Source: Dysidea avara (Eukaryota; Porifera; Demospongiae; Dictyoceratida; Dysideidae). Taken from it: a stretch of DNA of 64,000 nt. Below are positions 35,201-47,200 of the stretch, piece by piece. Where the stretch lies: NCBI RefSeq assembly GCF_963678975.1, contig NC_089276.1, positions 6,225,098 to 6,289,097 of the forward strand, read 5' to 3'. Position 1 is the stretch's first letter, and each line of letters opens with the position of its first letter. Under the pieces are notes generated by a model, which saw nothing but the letters and a program-made list of their open reading frames with translations, searched no databases and was not told the DNA's origin. Made by a program: the position numbers and the translations under genes.

Positions 35201-38200
35201 GTTGTAGCAGATGACACTGATGTTCTTGTCCTCCTGCATGGTGCACCAGAACATAGCAAGTATATATTTTCTTTCAGAGGTTGGAAAACATTTGAGCATT
35301 GGAAAATTGATGACATTATTGGGCACATAGGTCCTATTGTAACATCATAATTACATCTTTTTTCGCATGCTTGCATGGAGTGGCTGTGATACAACATCTG
35401 CAACATTTGAACAGGGTAAAGTTGGCCTAATCAAGAAGAAAACGATGTGCAAATGATTGCAAGAGCAACACACTTTCACAACTTGTATGTGCATCTACAA
35501 GTTGTTCATTAGAAGGAACTTAATGACTAATTTGATCCACTACCATAATGGAGCTGGAAACTAGAAGGATCGAGGCTGTATGCAACTGGTGATAACAGAC
35601 ACGGGACTAGCACCAGAAGTCTTAACTTAAAATTGTACAATATAAATGCAAGCTTTCTACTGCAAATCCACGTGGTAGCAACATTATGGTCTCATTGTAA
35701 TCATGGATTAATATTGTATGCACTGCGGTATGTAAAAAAGGCACCTATAGGGTTGAGGCAACATTGAACAGTGAAAAGTCAAGCATGCAGCCTTATCCGT
35801 TATTGAATTACTGTCTGAAGGAATCAATCAGGCAGTCAGCCAGTAAATTCTGCTTTTAAAAATCGTAGCAACTTATTGAAGGACACTATGAAAACCTCAT
35901 GAAGCTATTTCTGGTCATTATGTTATAGTTAAAGCACCGCTGTGCGTGTGTATGGAAAATACAGCATGAGGGTGTGTGTCAAGAGGCTAATACACCAAAA
36001 GGTGCTGTATTAGCTTTGAGACACCCCCTGAGTGCTGTATTTTTTTGTACACACAAGCATAGGTGCTTTAAGTGATAAATTACTTCCTGGTCGTCTGGCT
36101 CGGAGCAATTTTCTCTAGTACTCAAACCACTGCAATTTTCAGTGATCAGTAAGTGTTTATATAATCTGTTTCCAGTTGTAGAACAAACTAATAGGATTAG
36201 TTTGGCTAGTTTTAGTGATTTACAATGTCATGCACGTGATAAAGTGTGCTGTCTTAATGGAGTCTTGTTTAAATAGCTTCGCTCAGTAAGTATTTCTACA
36301 ATCTATTTCTAACCGTAAAACTAACTGGTAGGATTACTTTGGCTGGTTTTAGCGATTTACAGAGTCAGACACGGTGGGTTGTTTTCGTAACATTCCTTAA
36401 ATAAATTCTCTGCATAACTGTACTGTATTTGCCTAATTAAGCACATAACTGTACTGTATTTGCTCAATTAGCTGCATAACTGTACTGTATGACTCATACA
36501 GTACAGTTATGCAGCTAATTAGTACTGTGTGGACAATACAGTACATGGCATTGCTTTGATCCTCCCACGTAAAGTACAATATGAGAAAGTGCAAGCCTCC
36601 ATGATCCCCAATATACAGTTCTACATTAGCTACTATACTGTACGTGTGATAACCTCCTGTTCAGGAAAAAGAATTGAGATACTCTAAAATAGAACGGTCA
36701 CCGCAATGTAATATTCTAATCAAACACTCACAGATGTAATAAAGACTCTAAATACTTGGGGCATAATGGAGCACAATATAGCATAATTAGGGAAAATATT
36801 AAAGCATTGTTCAAAAGCATAATCCAACACTGACAACTAAAAATATAGAAACTATTGTGATAGTATTTAAACCTACCATTAATTTAATCAGCTACATATT
36901 CACATGTACAGCTTTGAAAAGATAAATGACTGTTACATTAGAGTGGTTAGTCGCTCTATTATCTTTTACAAGCACTAGCATTCATTGGCGTAACTGAAGA
37001 AAGAATGCAGATCAATAGGCAGGCAACATTTTGGGAGGGGTTATGTATTAATCACTTGCTGTTGGTAGCATCTGCTCCCAAGGCCTGGTTGTTCTATTAG
37101 AGTATTAGTACGAGTATGTACAGTACACACAATCCATTGAAGTACAACTATAAGTCACATTTGTATATATAATTGCCATGGCAATAGTACAGTGGAACCT
37201 GTATCACACAGTAGTCCCCACTGTATCAGGTTAACAAACACATGACATACACAGTCACTTACTCTTAAGGTTCTAATGGCTACTGCTAAGTGATGACTCT
37301 CAAGTACCGACTGATCATGATAAAGGATGGCTAACTCGTGACCTGAACAGGGAAAAGAAGTGACTTTAAAGTACATGATATGACATATACAAACTAAAAC
37401 TATTATAGACAGATCTAAAATTTGACCCAATATAGCAGCATCAACTCTTGTATACAGTAATAACACTTTAATACACACTCTGCTGATCGTGAACCCATTT
37501 ACATATTGCATAATGTAAGTATTATAAGCCAAACGATATAGCTGCACAACTCTATTATGGCTATAGTGAAATCTGTAGTACTCAGCAGAACAACTGTGTA
37601 TTCAAGTGACTTGTGGTGGTAAGAAAATCATTTTATGGAATTGCGAATTTCCATCTGGAGGAGTCAAGTTATCCCATTTAAAGCTGCCATGTATGTCACT
37701 CAATTCTCCACATGTTTAGTTTCGATTGTGGGTTTAATCACTTGAGTCCTATATGGCCTGATGGAGAATTTAATGGAGAAGCCAGCAAAGCTTGTTCTCA
37801 AGTTGATAAGAGCAACTACCGGCCATCAAGTTATGGATCATTTTATAAAGGTATAAGGGGTTGTGTGTAAAGCTGCTTACATGGCAAGTTTTGGCCTGAG
37901 AGTTTAGCGTAAAGGTAAAACCCCAGGTACCATTTTAATCTTTATTACATCACGAGTAGAATAGCGTAAATTGTGTAGCAATAGGAACTATGCTTCAAAA
38001 GTTACAGTGCTTTGTCTAAGACATGCATACTAGATCCAGTTTTCTTGATTATGCGGGTTTAAGGGTTAATAATAATGCTTTCGTGTACATTGTAATACAG
38101 AGGGTAATTAGATACAATACAGCCAGTAATTTTGTGACAGATTTCAGCAGTAATGTGACTAGATCAGCTGGTTGAAATAAGTACAAGATGGAAACTTAGT

Positions 38201-41200
38201 ATTACTATATGAGATGTGGTCATCATTAGGTTGACTATAGTTGTCCCAGTTGTCCATGGCATCAATTGATCTACCAATTAATTAATGATCATACAATCAG
38301 CAGCAAAGTAACTTTACACAGATAAGTAAAAACAAATGGAATGGAAAACAAAATGGGGAAGCTCATGTGTGGGTGGAAAAACATTTCATTAACCACTCTT
38401 CCAACCACTGCATAGCCAACTATAGCCTAAGCTAAAACAAAGTGTGTGTGTGTGTGGTGTGTTATGGTGAATTGTTTTGTCTAAAATCCCTACAAAATGA
38501 CTCTCGTTACAAAGGAAGTTTGTTATTCAACTAAAACAAATACTGAACAAAATTGACAGAACCATTTAGTCAATGAACAATGAAGTCTTATAATTACACA
38601 GGTTTTCTGCGTCAACAAAACAAGCGAAATCACGTGCATAGGATTTCGACCAATCAAATCAATTCATTTTTGAAATTCAAACTATAATTACCACACATGA
38701 TTCCACTTCATTTTGTTGACGCAAAAGAACCACTAGAACCTGTTGTATATTAGGAATGCATACTTGTACTGATTGTATAGGCCTCACCTGTTGCTTTTAA
38801 AAAGTCATTATTTTTTCCAGGATGGTCCACATCATGTACAGCAGCTGCTACTAACAATGACACTATCTCCAATGGTACAAAGGATCCCTGTGTGACAAAT
38901 ATACACGTGTACAATGTCAATACCATACAGAATCAGACCAGGTTGGCCATACAGGCATACTAATTATAGAATGCACAAAATGTGATGTGTAGGCAATTGT
39001 GTAGTTGCCTAATATTTACAAGACAGTTAGAACAGATTTATTGATAAACTTTTTGGTCCACCTGTACGTTTGTCCTGTCAGCACTTTCCACTCTTCAAAA
39101 GATTACCCCTTCCCTCCCAACACACAGAGGCCAGTGTACAGTATACCTAAGTTACATACACATGTATAGAAGGGTCCAGACCACACTACAATAATATTGC
39201 AGGTTATTTTAACTTTTACAATCATACTCACCTCAAAAGTGGACAGGTTTAGTAGAGTGTGAGTGGTCTGCATTACATCTGCAGCATGTATACAATTGTG
39301 GTAGGGATTTTCTGGATGATATTTGGACTAAAAGAGAGACAACAGCACATGACACATACCTACACACTACACACATACATACGCACCCACATACACATGC
39401 ACTCGTGTGCACACATACTCCACTACACACAGACACACATACTCACCTCAATTTCAGTCATGTAACGAATAAACTTTGCCTTGTGAAGTTTGCAGGTCTT
39501 CCACAAGTTTCTCTTCTACAACAAGATACATGATAAGACAATACAGACTATTACCACAAAACACAACACTAAATCAATACTACACAGCATTGTAGCACAG
39601 ATGAATTAAGACCATGAGAATTGTGTGTGCTTTACTGAAACACTATGAGTATTAACAGAGGCTCAAGGCTTTAGGATGTTGATGAGCTTCTGGTATTATT
39701 AAAAAGAAGAAAAGATACAAAGAAAAGATAGACACTAACTTGTTGGATAAGCACAGGTACACACAGATACCATAGTAACTATAGCTAGAACATAATAACT
39801 ACATACAATGTTTATTCAATAGGAGTTTCAATGTTAATATAGCCAGTGTCCATTATATTCAAGAGCTTCATACAATTTCAGTTTCAAAGCGTTCCTTGAC
39901 CTGACATTTTAAACATAAACACTGAAAGTTAATTGTTACACACAAATGTAGTCTGGTACTGCCAATCCCTTCACATTGAGACTATGTGAAGGGACAGGTG
40001 GCACCAAACTAGCACATATACACAATTGCTTCTAATACACTAGTGACATTTTCTCTCTGTATACAAGTAATCGAAACCCTGCAGTTCAGTCCAAAACAAT
40101 TATCCTGACATACAGTGATATCTGTTTCCGGACTACTTCAAACACACACATGCAGATCCATAGATTAGCAGTTGTAATGTCATGTACTACTCTATTACTT
40201 TTAACAAACAACCAATTAGTCTACAGGATACCACAGCTTTTCTACTTATGCTACAGTGTAATAACATAAATCATTTTTGTGATGATACACATTTGTGACT
40301 GTCTCTGGGAAAACCGGTCTTATCGCCCATTTAAAAGTATCGAGAAACGTCGGTTTTAAATATTCTGTGTGTTGTAGCTGGCCAATGGTGGTAGCTACGC
40401 ATACCAAATTTTCACACGTTTCACAATAATTTCTTACCTTCCTGATCATCCACTGAAGAAGTAGTCAACAGCTAAGTTTCCCGCCATTTTAGATAGTTTT
40501 TAAACCGAGGTTGTCTGTATCAGGCGAGCTCCGGAAGGGTGGGAGGCGGGGGCCCTGGAAGGCGGACAAGATGGTGTTCAAAAATTGAAAAGAGACGTGC
40601 TGGGATGAATTAGGCCAAGTTATAGGCCATTCAGGGCTCAGAACTGGCTAAAATGAAAGGAAATTTACAGCACAGGTCATTGTCCAACACCACAGAGCTG
40701 TACAGCCACACACAGCCATCTCCTGGTTGGCCAGGGCTACATCAAGACCCCAGACCACTCGTACGGCTCGCCACTGTGCTCTAGAAAAGCAGCCAGCAAA
40801 AGCAGACCACTTTACTCTGGTCGACTGTGGCAGTGAAACTTGATAGTGCATTCATTAAGCTTGTGTTTGTGTGAAAAAATCAAACTTTCTGTCTTGGGCG
40901 ATAAGAACAGTTTTCGTAGATCCAGTCACATTTGTGAAATGTAGGAATGTGGCAACACTTTGAATATTAAAATGTTTATTTGATTTATTTTACAAACAAA
41001 AAAAAGCTCTGTTTGAGCAATTAACTGATAAATTAAAAGTTTTAACTTTTGCATTGGGTTTGGGTTTGTTATTGGTGCTACTGCATGATGATGTTTTTCT
41101 GTGACCAGAATATCAACTAACAAACCGTCTTTTAACCTGTCACCTTTCTCAAACCTTTTACTATATGGCAAACAACATATTGTATTGATGTATATAGTTC

Positions 41201-44200
41201 GACCACTTCTGGACAATGTGTGGCACTGTGTATAAATGTGTTGGCTGCCCAGCACTATAGTAAAACATAAAGGCTGCAGCACAAGTTGCTGTAGAACTTC
41301 AGTGCTGAAGCTCTAATAATATATATAAACCAAGTATTAAGAATAATAAGAAACGCGGTTAAAATTACGTGATAAATAAATAATAATCAATGTTTGAGAA
41401 AACTACAAGGCCTACAAACTTGGGGTTCGGATTTCCAGTGAACAAAGGCACAAACATATAATAATCGAGAGTTTTCGTGCCAGTGATTGAAATGGTATGA
41501 CAATTCTATTTAATGCCGATAAAACAGATTAGCACGTGACTTGCATTTTCCAATCCGGTGAATTTTTGAAAAAGTGACAAGTCATCATCTACGAAAGTAG
41601 GTGTACAAATGTAGTACTATTTTCACTGATGTGCGTTTCATAGTCATTTGCCATTTTAGGTGACCAAGGTGGCTCAACACTGCCAGTATTTCACCTGCTT
41701 GTCAGGCATTTGAGAGAGGGTGTTTGCAAGATAATGTTGTAAGAAGGGTGGAAGTATGTATTGTATAGTACTGAACAATCGAGATACTCTAACAGGGCAG
41801 TCACTTAACTGTGTAATAGAACACACAGCTAGTAACAGTCTAGCTCTCCATCTTAAAATTAACCCTACATACTGTTTACAAAAGGGTCATTCCATGTCAA
41901 ATCACCGAGAAATTGTAGGGTCACCTCTCGGATTTTGACGAAACTTGGTGTGTTGGTAGTACCTATGGTGCTCATCACCCATACCAATTTTTAGCCCTAT
42001 ACACCACATAGTTTCTGATTTATGACCACAAATATTTTGAATATTTCATGAAAAATTGGTTTGTCTTAAGTTACAAAATCAACTGTAGCTCACCACTGTG
42101 TTAATATTTTAAAATAAAACTTTCAGCAATTAAAGACTGTTAATTGATAGTTCAAGTAATCCATAAACTATGGGATATCAATTTAATTAAGGTTCAAAAA
42201 GGCTCCATTAAAAACTTTAATCCTTAATATTTCAAAAAGTGCTGTTTCAAATTCTTTGAATTTTTTAGTAAATAATAATTAGGTTATGGTCTATTGTTAA
42301 AATTTTTGTGGTGGGGCCACAAGGTGTATGGGGCTAAAAATTGGTATGGGTGATGAACACCATAGGTACTACCAACACACCAAGTTTCATCAAAATCTGA
42401 GAGGTGACCCTACAATTTCTCGGTGATTTGACATGGAATGACCCAAAAGCTAAGCTCTGTGTGACCAGCTTGCAAACTTGCACAGATCAGTATACTGTGC
42501 TGTAATAGAGCAGTCAGTTACCCTAATATAGCAGTCAGTTTTGTACTAGGTAAAATGTTTTGTGTATGTGTAGTGATCTTGACAAATGAACATTTTAACT
42601 GCAAAAAAATGAAGCTTCAAACATTCTTTATACATGCACATTGTAGAACAGTTTATCTTATACATGCAAATACATGCACAGACTAACAGTGGTAGAAAGT
42701 GTGTAATTTATATTCATACCCTAAAAATAGCACATGACGTCGTGACCAGGGGATGTCCCTTGGTCATCTCATTCAAATTGAACATGTCCATTCCCCAAGA
42801 GTCAATCTTGTCAAAGAAACGGATAATCTCAAATTCATTTTCCAAAGAAACACCAAATCTGTGCAATGCAAAGGGACAAAAAGTGTAATACACACAACAC
42901 ACACACACAGCCTACAGAAGCTATTGCCGCCCAGTGAACCAGCACTGGATGCCTGTGCACCACTCAGGTTTGTGCAGGCAAATCCTCCTGGGGCAGGGAT
43001 AGTAACCCGCAGGAGGACTGTCCAGATCTCACAGAGAGAGATCGCGGAACCCAAAGTTCCACAACGACCTCAACACCGCTAAGCGAGACAAAGAGAGTTG
43101 GGCATTTGCTTCCCCAGTTAATACCAGGTACCCATTGATGTTACAGCTGGGCGGGCTGCTTCCTCAGTTGACACCAGGCCACCAGGTCCCCATTTAAACA
43201 ACTGGGTAGACTGGAACAATGTGAGTTAAGTTTCTTGCTCAAGGAAACAACAACACCAAATGGCGTAACCGGGAATCAAACCTGGACCTTTCGATCACCA
43301 GGTAGATTCCCTATACCACTTGGCTATGCTGACACACACACACATGCGCACACACACAAATTATACTTACAAGGTTCCTTCCTCAGTAAAGCTGGAAGTT
43401 TTGGTAAGACTACCAGATAATGGAGGCTCCATCAACACAGCATCATCCACCATAGCTTCCTTATCTACACAAATAATAACATCATACAGTACGATAGTAA
43501 CTATATAGTAGGGACCACAAAGGAGTAGGTGTGGCCCACGAAATAACATCACCCACAAACAAGCCTCAATTTTCCCTGACAACGATGAGGCAGTATTGGT
43601 GAGGTAAAACTAAGCCCAAACAAGCTTTCAGATCGACCCGAAACGCTTTCAACAAGTTGCTATGGAATTTAAATTTTTTTTTTATTCGACAGAATTTTCT
43701 ACTGACTGAGTAAGTAAGTAACTGACCGATGCCTTCAGACAAGCGTAACTCGATAATGGGTAAGGCTACGGGCTTGATTTTTTCGCTGTTCGACGTCGCT
43801 TCGGCCCGACAGGTGCCTTTTGGCATACCGCAGTACGTACAATGTATTCTTCATGGACTTAGCAGTGTCCTCCTTTGTGTCCCATTCATCTTTGCTGACA
43901 GGGAAAGATGTCAATTTGGTGCAAGCACGTGATGGCTTCCCTTCTAAACAGAAATTGTCCGTATTTTTCATAGTGGCTATTTTGATATCAGAGGTGCTTT
44001 TCAAATAGTTCTTGATTTATATTGCTGTGTAACATAGCTGACAGCGAAGCATAATGGATACTTCACTTTTCAGACGATCTACTATATAAAGCTGAAATGC
44101 TGTCTGTCTGTCCGTGATCCAGCTAACTACCGAACAGTAGCACCGATTGACCCCAAATTTGCTGCATATTGATCGCCATCAAGCTGACACCAGGGAGTTT

Positions 44201-47200
44201 ATTAATAGGAATTTCTAGCATGTCCCATTTGCTTTACAGCGCCAAAAAATCACCATTATGCCAAGTTCATAAATAGGTTTTTCGAGCACAGCTACTTCCC
44301 ACTACATGGAATGGCGATTGCAGCCCTACACTGTTGATCTACGTTATAATACACACCCTTTGGTGGTAGTTACATGGCGAATTCTACCGCTACGGTGTCA
44401 CTATGGAATAAAAGTCTTGAACATTTCTTGACATGTGCCACACCCACATTTCGTAGTTTAGTAACTCAAACTCTACAAGCCTACTCCCAAGTTGTTTATC
44501 CAATGGTGGAATTCATGCCTACAACTAATCAACTAATCTTACAATGCAAACAGACAGGAAAGTTGAAGTATAATATAACGTGAATTTACGGAAATACGCT
44601 TACCTTGAATTCCGTTGCTATGTCAATAGTAATGACGTCAGACGCGTGTGACATGTTGAACTATTCTAAACAATGCGCTATGAAGGAAAGCGAGTTTCTG
44701 TGCTTCTAGAATGGCTAATAGGTGGATCACAGCAAAGTATAAGAGTAAAAATGAAGCATCTCTGCCTGGAGTGACGTCCGTTTTACAAAATCCATGTCTA
44801 ACAACACAAACTCCGCGACTGAAGAGGCCTTCTGGAATATGAACTCTGGAGTAGAGTACGAACAGCACAGGCCTGAACTGAATGGGATAGGAATACAGCT
44901 TTGAGTGAGCCAAAGTCAAACGGAAGCTAACGGGAGTGGTTGATATGAGTGAGCCGAGAGACTGGAGTTACAGCATACGTAATCAACTTCCAAGTGAGTA
45001 GGCCATGATGGAATTTATAGTTCACACTTGGCCGACAAAGTAGATGGATAACAGTGGTTAACTACGGGAATTTGCAGGCCCACCTTTAGTCTAGCTGTAA
45101 TGCCCTGAACCACATGATCAGCTGGCAACTTCACTGTATATTCAACTGATCAATCATATGGACGTCCATATGTCACATATACACTTGCTGTTAGTTTTTT
45201 TTTTGCTTTTTTACAACGTGTGTGTGTGTGTGTCAATGTCAGAAGGATTATACAATACTTGAATGCTGGCCTGCTGTATCAATAATATTATTAGTGTTAT
45301 GGTTAGTGAGCTAAATGGATCACAGACATGCACACTAGAATTCTACAGCAGTACATGTGTGGTTAAGTACAAACAATACAATATTCAAAGGGCAGGCACA
45401 ATATTATATTAATCATTCAGCTCAACCTGCACAAAGGGCAAGTACTGTAGCTAGTAATTAATAAAATTGGAACACGGCACCATTTCTTTTGGTATTCATA
45501 GATTGTAGAGGTGCTTCCGGAAAAGTTCTTGATTCGAAATGCTGTGTAACGGATTGAACATAGCTGACAACCAAGCATAATGGATACTTCACTTTTCAGA
45601 CGATAATTGATATAGCTGGGACATGCGGTGCCATTTCAGATGTGGTATGCGTGGGTTCACCAGTCATAATAAAATTATTTACAAAAAAAAGTTTACAAAT
45701 AAGTACACGAAAAAAAAATTGGAATTTTCAACTAGAGTAGGGACCATGGTACATCGATAAAAAGTACTGATACAAGTTGCAGTAGTCCATGATATCAAAT
45801 CACAGTAAAACAATCAGAAGTGTTATATCCCTACTGTGCATTTCCGTTATGGTATCTTGAGCACAGTAGGGATATAACACTTCTTATTGTTTCACTGTGA
45901 TTTAATATCATGGACTACTGCAGCTTATTTCAGTACTTTTTATCGATGTGCTATGGTCCCTACTCTAGTTGAAAATTCCTATTTTTTTGGTGTACTTGTG
46001 TAATAAGGTCTCTTAATTTTTACCAAGTTGAATTTATGTACAAACTAGAGGTATCTAATAAGGCTGGGATGAATATTGAAATTTACCTTCGAATATTCGC
46101 TAATAAAATGTTAAACATTCGAAGCTTCGGTGTTAGCTTTCAAGTTTGTAGGTTTTCTTGTATTTATGCACATCCTTCTTAGGTTTTATCTTTCTAAAAA
46201 GTTAGTAAGCATTTGGAAAGTGCATAGCAGCAGTACTGAATGACGCGATTGATCGATTGCAAATGGGCGTGTCCGCTATACTGCAATCATGCACAGGTAA
46301 ACACCAAGAAATGGCTAAAAGTATGCTTTCCATGCATTATCTATCACTTCATAAGGTTTTTTAAGGCTGAAACTATGGTAACAAACTGAACTGCAATGGT
46401 TTAAAAGTGGGCGTGGCACACAAAGATGATCACAAAGTCACGCAATAGGAATAAGCAGTTGTAATAAAGGATAACCACATTTATTTGTATAAACTATGAG
46501 TGCATTACAAAGCTTCGAAGGATACTTTTATAATTCGAAGTTTACTTAACCTTCGAACCCATGAAGCATTCTAAGCTTCGTCTCAGCCCTAGTATCTTAA
46601 TAACATATATAGCACATCAGATACATAGGTTTGTAGTTTTCCCATATATTATCTATATACAAGTCAGGCTTGGGGTCAAATACATGAGTATTTGTATTTA
46701 GCTGTATTTAAATACTATTTTTGAGTATTTGTAATTGTATTTTGAAGTTTTGAAACAACATGCATTTGTATTTGTACTTAAATACTTCGTGTAAAAACTT
46801 AAAATACTTTCTGCAAATACCTCAAATACTTTAGCTTGGAAGAGAAGCTGTATGACCAAATCTGTAAAATTTATTTGGTTGGGAGATGATCTCTTTCGCT
46901 TATTGACACCTTAATCTGTAAAAATATATCAAATACTAATTATTTTCTTTCAGTTTCTTTGAATGGGAAGAGTTATGAAGAACTTACTTTTTTTTGAAGT
47001 TGAATAGTATATAAGTACTAGCAAGAGTTCATAATGTAGAGAGCGAAGGAGATACAGCGTTGGACACTCTCCCTCCCTCTCTACTGTATATTATGAACTT
47101 TTGGTATGAGCATTCAAACCTTGTAACATATAGTTAAAAAATGTCACCTAAGAAGAGCAAGAAGTCTATATACTCCAATTGTTTTCTGGCATTATAATGT

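Larger units (their letters stand above)
21596..37262. other. PDE4 intron 13, 15.7 kb, transposon-rich
   Basis: Holds a partial R1, R2 repeats, a perfect 55-bp-arm palindrome, a BEL/Pao element, foldbacks at 31.2-31.7 kb, a TIR element with a PIN-like ORF, and R3 copy 2. From 30049 to 31240, 31674 to 32500 and 36590 to 37262 I see no gene or clear repeat. Confidence 0.75.
39516..42719. other. PDE4 intron 9 with two TIR elements
   Basis: Contains TIR elements at 40288-40936 and 41884-42444. The first carries a GC-rich stretch (40480-40620) with CCGCCATTTTAG, a YY1-type motif, next to a possible minus-strand ATGGCGGGAAAC. The remainder shows no gene. Confidence 0.6.

Noticed and set aside
40440..40620. 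Intronic PDE4 promoter with YY1-like motif and ATGGCGGGAAAC
   Set aside because: It lies inside a TIR element, the frame stops before the donor, and a transcript from here would lack the start of the catalytic domain.
42753..43082. Plus-strand ORF overlapping PDE4 exon 9 and the SINE
   Set aside because: It crosses a conserved antisense exon and repeat sequence; no protein features.
43266..43331. A functional tRNA gene
   Set aside because: A and B boxes are present but the cloverleaf is imperfect and it is fused to a repeated body, so a SINE fits better.
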